Assembly (NCBI GenBank): GCA_000153385.1
Contig: CH672375.1
Coordinates: forward strand, 540,352 to 604,351
DNA length: 64,000 nt
Source: Flavobacteria bacterium BBFL7
GTDB taxonomy: Bacteria > Bacteroidota > Bacteroidia > Flavobacteriales > Flavobacteriaceae
Direction: 5' to 3'
Positions within the stretch are counted from its first letter, which is position 1, and each line of letters opens with the position of its first letter. Of the stretch, positions 28,483-36,757 are shown in pieces. Below the pieces are notes generated by a model, which was not told the origin of the DNA, ran no database searches, and saw only the letters and a program-made list of their open reading frames with translations. A program made the position numbers and the translations under genes.

Positions 28483-29388
28483 ATGGATACAAAAGAATTT
28501 GAAGTAATAATAATTGGCGGTAGTTATGCTGGACTTTCAGCAGCAATGGCATTAGGTCGTTCTCTTAGAAAAACATTGATCATCGACGCTGGTAAGCCTT
28601 GTAACCGTCAAACACCACATTCACATAATTTCTTAACCCAAGATGGCAGTACTCCTGAAGAGATTGCAGAAATTGCCAAAACTCAACTAACAAATTATGA
28701 TAAAGTTCATTTTTATCAAGGCACAGCAATAAAAGGTGAAAAATTAAATAACCGTTTTGAAATTACTACCGAAAAAGGAGATGTTTTTACCGCAAAAAAA
28801 TTAGTGTTTGCTGCTGGAATTAAAGATCTGATGCCTGATATAAAAGGTTTTTCTGATTGCTGGGGAATATCAGTCGTACATTGTCCTTACTGTCATGGTT
28901 ATGAAATTAGAAACAAAAACACAGCTATAATTGCTAATGGTGATAAAGCCTATCATTTAACTTCTTTAGTAAATAATTTGACTAAAAAAATTACTTTACT
29001 TACTAATGGATCAATGAATTTTGATCAAAGTCAACTCGACAAATTGAAGCTGCGCAAAATTCAGATTATTGAAAACAAAATTGCCGAAGTAGAACATTTA
29101 AATGGCCAATTAAGTAAGGTTATTTTTAAGGATGGTAATTCAAAAGACTTTGATTGTGCTTATGCTTCTATTCCATTTCAACAAAACTCTCGAATAGCAG
29201 AACAACTAGGATGTAAACTTACCGAGAATGGACATATTACAGTAGATTCTATGCAAAAAACAACTGAGGAAAACATATTTGCATGCGGTGACAATAGTTC
29301 TATGATGCGATCTGTAGCGACTGCAGTCTATGGAGGCAATATTGCAGGCGCAATGATTAATAATGAACTTACTCAAGAACAATTCTAA
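28483..29388 (+). CDS. Thioredoxin reductase-like NAD(P)/FAD oxidoreductase
   Basis: A 301-residue flavoprotein. VIIIGGSYAGLSAAMALGRS (8-27) is the FAD dinucleotide-binding fold; CPYC (Cys134, Cys137) is the redox-active pair in the place used by TrxB; ACGDNSSMMRSVATAVYGG near the end is the second FAD block. The CPYCHGYE context and HSHNFLTQDG are closer to the dithiol-oxidase/HlmI-GliT-like branch than to classical TrxB, and the NADPH motif GxGxxA is poorly kept (AIIANGDKAYHL). It may therefore oxidise a small dithiol or act as a peroxide-linked oxidase. It lies upstream of an ArsR regulator, separated by 175 nt. Confidence 0.85.
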   Translation: MDTKEFEVIIIGGSYAGLSAAMALGRSLRKTLIIDAGKPCNRQTPHSHNFLTQDGSTPEEIAEIAKTQLTNYDKVHFYQGTAIKGEKLNNRFEITTEKGDVFTAKKLVFAAGIKDLMPDIKGFSDCWGISVVHCPYCHGYEIRNKNTAIIANGDKAYHLTSLVNNLTKKITLLTNGSMNFDQSQLDKLKLRKIQIIENKIAEVEHLNGQLSKVIFKDGNSKDFDCAYASIPFQQNSRIAEQLGCKLTENGHITVDSMQKTTEENIFACGDNSSMMRSVATAVYGGNIAGAMINNELTQEQF

Positions 29389-29551
29389 CTTGAATGAGAA
29401 ATAAACAATCCGTATAAAATCTAAGGATTAAAAATATATGTATCGATAAATATTAAAACTGGAATTGAGAAACTAGGATTAAAAATCAGAACTTAAAGCC
29501 ACTAAATGTTATATAAAGTATAAAACATTTTCACATATCGCTATTTATAGA

Positions 29552-29559
29552 TATGTTTG
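29552..29559 (+). promoter_or_regulatory. Putative -7 box abutting the ArsR start codon
   Basis: TATGTTTG, perfect TAnnTTTG, ending 4 nt before ATG 29564; predicts a leaderless mRNA. No TTG is found at -33 spacing. Confidence 0.45.
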
Positions 29560-29563
29560 TGTC

Positions 29564-29866
29564 ATGGATCTTAAGACAGCTACTGAAATAGGAAAATGTT
29601 TATCTAATGAGACTCGATTTCAAATCATGGAATGGTTGAAAGAACCAGAAAAGAACTTTCCACCGCATGAGACACTTAAACATTTTAATGATGGTGTTTG
29701 CGTTACGTATATTCAAGAAAAAGCAGGACTGTCGCAATCCACTATTTCTACATACTTGACTAATATGGAAAAATGCGGATTACTTATATCTACAAGACAC
29801 GGAAAGTGGTCGTATCTTAAACGAAATGAAAACACTATTGGAAAATTCATCAAATTTCTGAAATAA
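29564..29866 (+). CDS. ArsR-type winged-helix transcriptional regulator
   Basis: A 100-residue HTH protein: GKCLSNETRFQIMEWL (helix 1-2), GVCVTYIQEKAGLSQSTISTYLTNMEKCGLL (recognition helix region) and the wing TRHGKWSYLKRNE. This is the ArsR/SmtB fold. Metal-site motifs such as ELCVCDL are absent; a Cys at 50 (GVCV) and Cys at about 72 might serve redox sensing, which would suit the neighbouring dithiol oxidoreductase, but that is inference. It is followed closely by a small membrane protein and an SDR gene, forming a short plus-strand cluster. Confidence 0.88.
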   Translation: MDLKTATEIGKCLSNETRFQIMEWLKEPEKNFPPHETLKHFNDGVCVTYIQEKAGLSQSTISTYLTNMEKCGLLISTRHGKWSYLKRNENTIGKFIKFLK

Positions 29867-29910
29867 AAAAATTTAAACTAACACATCGACATATATAGAT
29901 ATAACGAAAT

Positions 29911-30192
29911 ATGAAAATTTTAATTGACATCATCGGCTGGTCAGGCTCTGGATTTATAATTCTAGCCTATGCCCTAACTTTAATAGAGAATAAGAAGTAC
30001 TTAGATTATGGAAAATATTTAAATTTAGTAGGCGGACTTTTAATAGCAACGAACTGCTATTACTATAATGCAATTCCACCATTTACTACAAATTTAATAT
30101 GGAGTATCATCGCAACATTAACTATTTATAGGACCAGCAATATAAAGAAGAAGAACAAGAAGAAATGTAATAAAAATAATTGTCTCACTTAA
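29911..30192 (+). CDS. Small CBU_0592-like membrane protein
   Basis: A 93-residue protein with three predicted helices: IDIIGWSGSGFIILAYALTL, LNLVGGLLIATNCYYY and TTNLIWSIIATLTIY, ending in a Lys/Asn-rich tail. The GWxGxxxxLxAYxL opening is typical of the small CBU_0592-type integral membrane family of unknown function. It is 44 nt after the ArsR gene and 9 nt before the SDR gene, so it is very likely cotranscribed with the SDR. Confidence 0.7.
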   Translation: MKILIDIIGWSGSGFIILAYALTLIENKKYLDYGKYLNLVGGLLIATNCYYYNAIPPFTTNLIWSIIATLTIYRTSNIKKKNKKKCNKNNCLT

Positions 30193-30201
30193 AAAAACAA
30201 G

Positions 30202-30804
30202 ATGAAAATATTGATAATAGGTGGTCATGGTACCATAGGAAAAAAAGTTGTAGCACATTTTCAAGATGAGAATGAAATCCTTATCGCTGGTCGTACTAAT
30301 GGAGATATAACAGTCGATATTGCTGATGCAAAATCAATTAAAACCATGTTTGATCAGTTGGGGAAATTAGATGCCATCATTTGTTTAGCTGGAGAAGCAA
30401 AATGGGCTCCTTTCATTGACCTAACAGAAGATGATTATTATATTGGTCTTAAAAGCAAACTCATGGGACAGGTAAATCTGGTTCGTATAGGTCAAGATTA
30501 TTTAAATAGTAATGGCTCTATCACTCTATCTACAGGAATTCTAGCGGATGATCCTGTAGTGAAAACGACCAGTGCAGCGATGGTTAATGGCGGTATACAT
30601 AGTTTCGTAAAAGCAGTAGCTCTAGAAATAGAAAATGGGATCAGAGTAAATGTGGTATCCTCTGGAATGGTAGAAGACGCTTATGAGAAATATAAAAACT
30701 ATTTCCCAGGTCACAATCCGATCCCTATGACTAAGGTGATCAATGGCTATGTGAGAAGTGTTAATGGAAAAGGTAACGGAGAAATTATCAGAATTTATGA
30801 TTAA
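30202..30804 (+). CDS. Short-chain dehydrogenase/reductase (small)
   Basis: A 200-residue Rossmann protein. GGHGTIGKKV (residues 7-16) is the NAD(P)-binding glycine motif, LDAIICLAGEA matches the NNAG position, and SITLSTGILADDP holds the Ser of the catalytic site. The usual YxxxK is not kept: the expected region reads TSAAMVNGGIHSFVKA, so Tyr is replaced while the Lys remains. Such short SDRs of the YP_-type (about 200 aa) are common and uncharacterised. It ends a four-gene cluster starting with the TrxB-like gene. Confidence 0.83.
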   Translation: MKILIIGGHGTIGKKVVAHFQDENEILIAGRTNGDITVDIADAKSIKTMFDQLGKLDAIICLAGEAKWAPFIDLTEDDYYIGLKSKLMGQVNLVRIGQDYLNSNGSITLSTGILADDPVVKTTSAAMVNGGIHSFVKAVALEIENGIRVNVVSSGMVEDAYEKYKNYFPGHNPIPMTKVINGYVRSVNGKGNGEIIRIYD

Positions 30805-30836
30805 TCTTCATTGATTACCTACACTTTATTTAGCAT

Positions 30837-30879
30837 AAAAAGCTCTATAATTCTATCACAGGATTTTAGAGCTTTTTTT
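30837..30879 (+). terminator. Intrinsic terminator after the small SDR gene
   Basis: AAAAGCTCTA (from 30838) pairs with TAGAGCTTTT (from 30867), extended by AAT/ATT across a T-T mismatch, followed by more T. Confidence 0.8.
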
Positions 30880-31045
30880 ATAGGGTTTACTCAACAAATG
30901 CAATCGTTTTTACAAGACCTGTGTCACCTATTGCGATCTCATCATGCGCCAAAAAGTATATCAATTTCGAAAATGTGTGTAAGTCACAAAGATGATCGTT
31001 AAGTTAATTTTGTACTGTAAATTTCATTGTATTAAACAAACTATT

Positions 31046-31996
31046 ATGAGCAAGAATCAATTTGGCAAAAATGGATGGACACCAGACATTATAGGTTCCC
31101 TAAAAGGTAAAACATATGTAATTACAGGTACTACTAGTGGTACTGGATTAGAAGCTGCAAAAATTTTACTTGCTAAGGATGCTAAAGTTGTTATGTTAAA
31201 TCGTAACAACACTAAAGCTCAAGACACCATTGCTAAGTTTAAAAGTGAGTTGGGTAATCATATTGAAGTATCTAATATTCAAATGGATTTAGCACAATTA
31301 GCATCAGTAAGAAAAGCTGCTAAACAAGTACTCTCTACAATTCCTCATATTGATGCATTGATTTGTAACGCTGCTATTGCACAAGTCCCTAAACAAGTGC
31401 TTACTGTTGATGGTTTTGAAAGTCAGTTAGGTGTTAATCATTACGGAAACTTTTTATTACAAGGATTGCTTTTTCCTTTAATCGATAAATCTAACGGACG
31501 TATCGTGACTGTAGGTAGTGAAGGTTATAAAATGGGAATAAAAACTATAAAGTTTGATGACATGAATTGGGATAACGATTATAATCCAAATACAGTCTAT
31601 AGTCAAAGTAAACTAGCACAAATTATGTCTGTTTATGAATTGCAGGACCGACTTAAAAATGCTGGAAAATCAAATGTTAAGGTATACGCATGTCATCCAG
31701 GTGCGTCCAGAACCTCATTAATTAAAACCAGTGGAAGTTTAATGACTCGTTTCATATGGCAAATGATGAAATTATCACCATTTGTACAATCTGCAGAAAA
31801 AGGATCTTATCCAGCCCTTATGTGTGCAACAGAGCCTGAACTAGATCAAAAAAGATATTATGGCCCTACTAGTGGCAACTATTGGAAAGGTCCTGTAGGT
31901 GAGTGCAATTTAGAGCCACATGCAAAAGATAAAGCTACAATGGTAAAACTATGGGAAGTTTCTGAAGATGCAACAGGATTCCAATGGAATTTATAA
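31046..31996 (+). CDS. SDR-family oxidoreductase (retinol dehydrogenase/POR-like)
   Basis: Start at ATG 31046 (MSKNQFGKNGWTPD); an in-frame ATG at 30992 would add 18 residues without similarity to SDR N-termini. TGTTSGTGLEAAKIL is the NAD(P) motif (TGxxxGxG), CNAAIAQVP the NNAG equivalent, VTVGSEGYKM the Ser and YSQSKLAQ the catalytic Tyr/Lys (YxxxK). At 316 residues, with the C-terminal AEKGSYPALMCATEPEL, it resembles retinol dehydrogenase/protochlorophyllide reductase-like SDRs. It is followed by START, AraC and membrane protein genes in the same direction. The substrate is unknown. Confidence 0.87.
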   Translation: MSKNQFGKNGWTPDIIGSLKGKTYVITGTTSGTGLEAAKILLAKDAKVVMLNRNNTKAQDTIAKFKSELGNHIEVSNIQMDLAQLASVRKAAKQVLSTIPHIDALICNAAIAQVPKQVLTVDGFESQLGVNHYGNFLLQGLLFPLIDKSNGRIVTVGSEGYKMGIKTIKFDDMNWDNDYNPNTVYSQSKLAQIMSVYELQDRLKNAGKSNVKVYACHPGASRTSLIKTSGSLMTRFIWQMMKLSPFVQSAEKGSYPALMCATEPELDQKRYYGPTSGNYWKGPVGECNLEPHAKDKATMVKLWEVSEDATGFQWNL

Positions 31997-32013
31997 TATT
32001 AAAATCATTCAAA

Positions 32014-32619
32014 ATGAAACACTTAACATTTTTCAGCTTCATACTTTTTTCTCTTGTTTCCACAAATAGTTTTTCACAAGACAGAAATTGGACTATTGAA
32101 AATTCTAAAGATGGTATTTCAACAGTAAAATATGAATTGATTAAAGAAAAGGAAGGCACACATTTCTATTACATCGCGCAAACAACAGTTCAAACATCTT
32201 TAGATCAGTTAGACGCTTACTTTTCTGATACAGAAAACCACAAAAGCTTTTTAGAAAGAACACCTGTCACTAAAGAAATAGAGAAGATTTCAAACGATGA
32301 ATGGATTGCCTACTATTATTTTAATGCACCATGGCCACTTTCAGACAGTGATTTAGTCATTCATATTAAACGTATTAAAGAAGATAACAAAGTTAAATTT
32401 ATTGCCACAGGTGTGGAGAGTGATTACACTACTGAAGATGTTGAGAGAATGAAAACTTACCGAGTTATCTATGAGTTTGAAAGAGTTGATGATACAACCA
32501 CTAGAATAACATATAATGCTGATTATATTCCTGTAGGATCTATACCAAAGTTTTTGATTAAAACATGGTTTCCGGATGGTCCAATTAATATTGTCACTAA
32601 CTTAGGAGAATTAAAATAA
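32014..32619 (+). CDS. Secreted START-domain protein
   Basis: Start at ATG 32014 gives a clean signal peptide (MKHLTFFSFILFSLVSTNSFSQ); the in-frame ATG at 31984 lies inside the preceding gene. The mature 180 residues form a START/SRPBCC lipid-binding domain: NWTIENSKDGISTVKYELI, TTVQTSLDQLDAYFSD, EWIAYYYFNAPWPLSDSDLVIHIKRI and RITYNADYIPVGSIPKFLIKTWFPDGPI. The PWPLSxRD-like block is characteristic. Location is periplasmic or surface. Its place right after an SDR gene suggests both act on a lipid or sterol-like compound; that link is inference. Confidence 0.85.
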   Translation: MKHLTFFSFILFSLVSTNSFSQDRNWTIENSKDGISTVKYELIKEKEGTHFYYIAQTTVQTSLDQLDAYFSDTENHKSFLERTPVTKEIEKISNDEWIAYYYFNAPWPLSDSDLVIHIKRIKEDNKVKFIATGVESDYTTEDVERMKTYRVIYEFERVDDTTTRITYNADYIPVGSIPKFLIKTWFPDGPINIVTNLGELK

Positions 32620-32645
32620 TTCATCATTGTGATCATTTATTAAAT

Positions 32646-33557
32646 ATGAAACATTTTAAAACACTCTCGTCATTCATAGAATATATGGAACTGCCGCTTC
32701 CAGAACACCCTATGTTTAGTGTGTATGCTGCTCATGACGATTCTGTACTTCCATGTCCCAAGGAAAGTTCACCGCCTATCACAAACGATTGTTACTCTAT
32801 AAGTTTAAAAAAAGTAATTAAAGGTGATTTAAATTATGGAAGGACGACCTATGATTTCACTAATGGCGCCTTAATATTTATAGCTCCTAGACAAGTATTG
32901 CAATGGGACAGTAGTGTCCTTTTTGAACAGAAAGGATTTTCTATCAATTTCCATGAAGATTTTTTAAAAGGTACAGAATTAGCAACCCAAATTAAGAAAT
33001 ACAGTTTTTTCTCCTATTCTGTGAATGAGTCACTACATTTATCTCCTAAAGAAGAAAAACAAATTGAGTCAATTGTTCAAAATATTGAAATTGAATATCA
33101 AAATAATCAAGATGAATTCAGCAAGGATATCATCATTTCTCAATTAAGCACTTTACTTAAATATGCTAACCGTTTCTATGAAAGACAATTTTTAAATAGA
33201 AAAGAACTTTCTAATGATTTACTGGAACGATTTAATTATGAGTTATCCAACTATTTTGAATCGGGTGAACTATCAGAAAAAGGAATTCCCAGTATAGAGC
33301 AAATAGCCAGCAGTTTATCAGTCTCTCAACGTTACTTAAGTGATACTTTAAAAAAAGAAACCGGTAAAACCAGCACAGAACATTTACAGCTACATTTAAT
33401 AGATAAAGCAAAGGATATATTATTACAACCACATAAAACCATATCTGAAGTCGCTTATGAACTAGGGTTTGAATATCCACATTACTTTTCAAGACTATTT
33501 AAAAAGAAAGAAGGGATTAGTCCTTCACAATACATCGAAAAATATAAAATGAATTAA
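32646..33557 (+). CDS. AraC-family transcriptional regulator
   Basis: A 303-residue regulator with an N-terminal cupin-like sensing domain (about 1-175; GALIFIAPRQVLQWD) and a C-terminal double HTH domain: IEQIASSLSVSQRYLSDTLKKETGKT and KTISEVAYELGFEYPHYFSRLFKKKEGISPSQY, the second being the classic AraC signature. It is 26 nt after the START gene and 2 nt before a small membrane protein, so it likely regulates its own cluster. The inducer is unknown. Confidence 0.93.
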   Translation: MKHFKTLSSFIEYMELPLPEHPMFSVYAAHDDSVLPCPKESSPPITNDCYSISLKKVIKGDLNYGRTTYDFTNGALIFIAPRQVLQWDSSVLFEQKGFSINFHEDFLKGTELATQIKKYSFFSYSVNESLHLSPKEEKQIESIVQNIEIEYQNNQDEFSKDIIISQLSTLLKYANRFYERQFLNRKELSNDLLERFNYELSNYFESGELSEKGIPSIEQIASSLSVSQRYLSDTLKKETGKTSTEHLQLHLIDKAKDILLQPHKTISEVAYELGFEYPHYFSRLFKKKEGISPSQYIEKYKMN

Positions 33558-33559
33558 TT

Positions 33560-34060
33560 ATGGACATACTTAAATTAGCAACAGAATGGGCAAAATCTGA
33601 AGTCTTCTCTACACGTTTTTTTATATTATTTGGACTTCTATTTATTATTGCAAGTATTGGATTTTGGCAGTTAGGAAAAACTGATTTAGCAAAATCATAC
33701 ATCATCCCTACCCTAGTCGCTGGAATTATGCTATTAATTATTGGACTTGGCCTATTCTACACAAATAAGTCTAGAATCGTACAGTTTGAAAAAGCTTATA
33801 ATGAAAATGCAACAGCCTTTGTTCAATCAGAATTAGAAAGAACTGAAAAAACATTAAAAGAGTACGATACTATTGTGTTTAAAGCTATTCCTCTTATAAT
33901 TATAGCTGCAGCCTTAATACTTTTATTTATTAACTCCACGATGTGGCGTTCCATTAGTATTACCACTATAGCCATGTTGATTGTAATATTGCTCATTGAC
34001 GGTACAGCACATAGTAGGATAGAAAACTATCATCAACAATTACTTTTGATCTCTATTTAG
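33560..34060 (+). CDS. Hypothetical four-helix membrane protein
   Basis: A 166-residue protein with four predicted membrane helices: FFILFGLLFIIASIGFW (about 20-36), IIPTLVAGIMLLIIGLGLFY (48-67), AIPLIIIAAALILLFI (108-123) and ITTIAMLIVILLID (133-146), plus a charged cytoplasmic or periplasmic loop (about 70-105). It starts 2 nt after the AraC gene stop and is surely cotranscribed. I do not recognise a named family. Confidence 0.65.
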   Translation: MDILKLATEWAKSEVFSTRFFILFGLLFIIASIGFWQLGKTDLAKSYIIPTLVAGIMLLIIGLGLFYTNKSRIVQFEKAYNENATAFVQSELERTEKTLKEYDTIVFKAIPLIIIAAALILLFINSTMWRSISITTIAMLIVILLIDGTAHSRIENYHQQLLLISI

Positions 34061-34078
34061 ACAGCAATTGATAGATCT

Positions 34079-34933
34079 CTATTGCTCTGCTTGTTTTAGT
34101 CGTTCAACCATTTCTAGCAAATAAGGTATAACCAGTTCCGGTCTTGCCCAAGCAATCTCATGTCCCAAACCTGGGATAGTAACTACGTTAATATTTGAAA
34201 ATACAGCCTGACTATAATTCACATTAATATATGGAACTAGCTCATCCTTATCTCCATGAATATGCAATACAGGAACATTAATTTGTGACCAGTCTTGTTC
34301 TATAGCAGCCAGTTCTTGAGCATGCACCGTTTTCTCATCTCCAGCCACTCGATAACCTGTAGGAACTAACCAGCGTGTTAACCACCATTGTGTAAATTCA
34401 GACTGCCAGACTCTTTTCTCATTGTCTGGATCTATGGCTGGCGACACCATAATAACTGCTTTTACCTGTTTATTTTCAATGGGTAATCGAGCAGCGACTG
34501 GACCACCATAAGAGGTTCCCACGGCAATGACATTATTCAATTGCAAATCGTTGATCACTTTGCTTATCACCTTAGTTTGTGTATCAATAGACGTTAATTC
34601 ATTTCCAAAGTTAGAATACCCATAACCTGGTCGGTCCACAGCATGTAAGTCTGCCTTACTATTTAAAAGACTATCCTGTAAATATGCTTGCCATGCAGTT
34701 AAAGAACTAGGAGACCCATGTAAAAAAACAAGATTGTAATCTTCTATACCACGTGTAACACTTTGCACACGAACCTTTAAATCCAGACTATCTATTTCAA
34801 CATACGATATATTGGTCGGTAAGTCCGCTTTCGCGAAAGTGGAATATATAGCGTCATCTGATAATCGATACTGTAAGCTTTTACAAGAAGTTAGTAATAG
34901 TAAGCCTAGAAGTAATAAATGGATAAATCTCAT
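34079..34933 (-). CDS. Alpha/beta hydrolase lipoprotein
   Basis: A 284-residue exported hydrolase. The N-terminus is a lipoprotein signal (LLLLGLLLLTSC, Cys about 17). The oxyanion region VFLHGSPSSLTAWQ, nucleophile elbow VGTSYGGPVA (Ser about 143), acid region HIHGDKDELVP (Asp) and catalytic His in GLGHEIAW are all in order. The fold is that of small-molecule esterases or hydrolases; the substrate is unknown. It is monocistronic. A copy of the iterated palindrome encodes Thr-Phe-Ala-Lys-Ala near residue 34, just past the lipobox. Confidence 0.88.
   Translation of the reverse strand: MRFIHLLLLGLLLLTSCKSLQYRLSDDAIYSTFAKADLPTNISYVEIDSLDLKVRVQSVTRGIEDYNLVFLHGSPSSLTAWQAYLQDSLLNSKADLHAVDRPGYGYSNFGNELTSIDTQTKVISKVINDLQLNNVIAVGTSYGGPVAARLPIENKQVKAVIMVSPAIDPDNEKRVWQSEFTQWWLTRWLVPTGYRVAGDEKTVHAQELAAIEQDWSQINVPVLHIHGDKDELVPYINVNYSQAVFSNINVVTIPGLGHEIAWARPELVIPYLLEMVERLKQAEQ
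34826..34841. repeat. Iterated palindrome, 15/16 match (inside hydrolase gene)
   Basis: CGCTTTCGCGAAAGTG; on the coding minus strand read as Thr-Phe-Ala-Lys-Ala. Confidence 0.85.
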
Positions 34934-35038
34934 GACTTATTATAGATGCTACCAAAAAGGTATTGATGGATAAAAGTAAAGAAAATAAGATGGATTAAGA
35001 TTTCTTTATTTCAATAATCAGCAATAGATATGGTAACC

Positions 35039-35632
35039 TTATTGTTTACCATCTAAAAATGGGACAAATCTAAACTCTCCAAAGGTTTCTTTAGAAAATT
35101 GCGTTGCCGTTTCTCTGATCAATAAGGTCATAATTTGTGGATCATCACCTACTGGTATGACCATGCGACCACCTATTTTAAGCTGACTTAATAAAGTTTG
35201 AGGGATTTGAGGCGCACCACACGTGACTATAATAGAATCAAATGGTGCATCTTCTGGCATGCCTTTATAACCATCACCAAAGAAATATCTTTTGGGCCTA
35301 TAATTTAATTTTCTGAAAATCAGATTGGTCTTTTTGTACAATTCATTCTGACGTTCAATAGTATAAACTTGCGCTCCCATTTCTAATAGGACGGCGCATT
35401 GATAACCGCTACCGGTTCCTATCTCTAGAATCTTATCATTAGGCTTTACTTGTAAAAGCTCGCTTTGAAAAGCAACTGTATAAGGATGTGATATAGTCTG
35501 GTCAGCACCTATAGGAAATGCTTTGTTTTGATAAGCATGTTCTAGAAAAGAGCTGTCCAAAAATACGTGGCGCGGCACTTTATTCATGGCATCCAACACG
35601 CGCTGGTCCTTGATTCCTTTCTCACGCATCAA
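35039..35632 (-). CDS. pcm: Protein-L-isoaspartate O-methyltransferase
   Basis: SAM-dependent repair enzyme that methylates L-isoaspartyl residues in damaged proteins. VPRHVFLDSSFLEHAYQNKAFPIG, QTISHPYTVAFQSELL, ILEIGTGSGYQCAVLLEMG (SAM site) and FDSIIVTCGAPQIP are family blocks. The coordinates use the first in-frame standard start (TTG 35632), but the frame stays open upstream to a stop at 35692 and its translation (IKDDFIHKGKRRQLVELMREKG) looks like the conserved Pcm N-terminus. The true start may be a rare codon, ATC 35680 (aligning with the usual Met) or ATT 35689; see findings. It is divergent from the Gfo/Idh/MocA gene. Confidence 0.9.
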   Translation of the reverse strand: MMREKGIKDQRVLDAMNKVPRHVFLDSSFLEHAYQNKAFPIGADQTISHPYTVAFQSELLQVKPNDKILEIGTGSGYQCAVLLEMGAQVYTIERQNELYKKTNLIFRKLNYRPKRYFFGDGYKGMPEDAPFDSIIVTCGAPQIPQTLLSQLKIGGRMVIPVGDDPQIMTLLIRETATQFSKETFGEFRFVPFLDGKQ

Positions 35633-35762
35633 CTCTACCAGCTGGCGTCTTTTTCCTTTATGTATGAAGTCGTCTTTGATACCGCTAATTTATAATGACT
35701 GCTTAAAAAGTACAGCACTTTTTATCAAAAAGATTTAAGATAATTTTCTGCTAGCTAATCCT

Positions 35763-35770
35763 TATTTTTG
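35763..35770 (+). promoter_or_regulatory. Putative -7 box for the Gfo/Idh/MocA gene
   Basis: TATTTTTG matches TAnnTTTG and lies 18 nt before ATG 35789. It overlaps a possible TTG start at 35768, which argues for the ATG. No TTG -33 element is visible. Confidence 0.4.
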
Positions 35771-35788
35771 TGGAAAACCCATAAACTT

Positions 35789-36757
35789 ATGCTTAAAGCT
35801 GGCGTGCTAGGTGCTGGACACCTCGGAAAAATTCACTTAAGACTTCTAGAACAAAGTGAGCGTTATGAATTAATAGGATTTTATGATGCAAATCCCGTGT
35901 ATGCAGCATCCATTGAGGCAGAGTTTGGTTACAAATATTTTTCAGACATCGACGCACTTATCGCGGCCTGTGACATGATAGACGTGGTCACTCCTACTTC
36001 TTATCATCACGAGAGTGGAATGAAAGTTCTCGAGGCTGGTAAGCACTTATTTGTTGAGAAACCTATCACTGTTACTGTAGAAGAGGCAAATGATTTAATT
36101 GCGCTTTCGCGAAAGCATAATGTAAAAGGACAGGTAGGTCAGGTAGAACGTTTCAATCCTGCATTTAGATCTGTTGTAGATCGATTTGACAATCCTATGT
36201 TTATAGAAACCCACCGACTGGCAGAGTTTAATCCACGTGGCACAGATGTAAGTGTAGTGCTGGATTTAATGATACACGACATCGATGCTATTCTAAGTGT
36301 GGTAAAAAGTCCTGTAAAATCTGTGAGTGCTAGTGGTGTTTCTGTAATTTCTAAAACTCCAGATATTGCTAATGCTCGTATAGAATTTGAAAATGGTTGT
36401 GTTGCAAATCTAACCGCTAGTCGTATCAGTCTTAAGAAAATGCGTAAGGCACGTTTTTTCCAACGTGACGCTTACATATCTGTTGATTTTTTAACTAAAG
36501 CGGTAGAAGTCGTGCGCATGAAAGACGCGCCAGAGGTTCCAGGAGATTTTGACATGATTCTTAAAAATGCTGAAGGTGAGAAAAAACAAATCTATTTTGA
36601 CAATCCTGATGTGGCAGATAATAATGCTATCCTTGATGAACTAGAGACATTTGCAGACGCTATAGAAAATGATACCAGACCGGTCGTAAATCTAGAAGAT
36701 GGAACAGCGGCACTAGATGTAGCCTTAAAAATCATCAAAGAATTTAAATTACTGTAA
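35789..36757 (+). CDS. Gfo/Idh/MocA-family oxidoreductase
   Basis: A 322-residue NAD(P)-dependent sugar or related oxidoreductase. GVLGAGHLGKIHLRLL at residues 5-20 is the Rossmann motif, ATG start directly before it; FVEKPITVTVEEA carries the conserved EKP lysine and VLDLMIHDIDAILSVV the HD pair of the catalytic domain. A TTG 21 nt upstream would extend the protein by seven residues but lies on the putative -7 box. It overlaps the next gene by one base (TAATG). A palindrome copy encodes Ala-Leu-Ser-Arg-Lys. Substrate unknown. Confidence 0.9.
   Translation: MLKAGVLGAGHLGKIHLRLLEQSERYELIGFYDANPVYAASIEAEFGYKYFSDIDALIAACDMIDVVTPTSYHHESGMKVLEAGKHLFVEKPITVTVEEANDLIALSRKHNVKGQVGQVERFNPAFRSVVDRFDNPMFIETHRLAEFNPRGTDVSVVLDLMIHDIDAILSVVKSPVKSVSASGVSVISKTPDIANARIEFENGCVANLTASRISLKKMRKARFFQRDAYISVDFLTKAVEVVRMKDAPEVPGDFDMILKNAEGEKKQIYFDNPDVADNNAILDELETFADAIENDTRPVVNLEDGTAALDVALKIIKEFKLL
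36102..36117. repeat. Iterated palindrome, 15/16 match (inside oxidoreductase gene)
   Basis: CGCTTTCGCGAAAGCA; read in frame as part of Ala-Leu-Ser-Arg-Lys, a different frame from the signal-peptide copies. Confidence 0.85.

Noticed and set aside
28316-28507. 63-codon plus-strand frame upstream of the TrxB-like gene
   Set aside because: It spans the promoter TTG-N18-TACTTTTG and overlaps the start of the real gene; no domain or start context.
34055-34090. Short inverted repeat AGCAAT/ATTGCT between convergent genes
   Set aside because: Only six paired bases and no T-run; too weak to call a terminator.
35768-35788. TTG start for the Gfo/Idh/MocA gene
   Set aside because: It overlaps a good -7 box and adds seven residues before the Rossmann motif; ATG 35789 is preferred.
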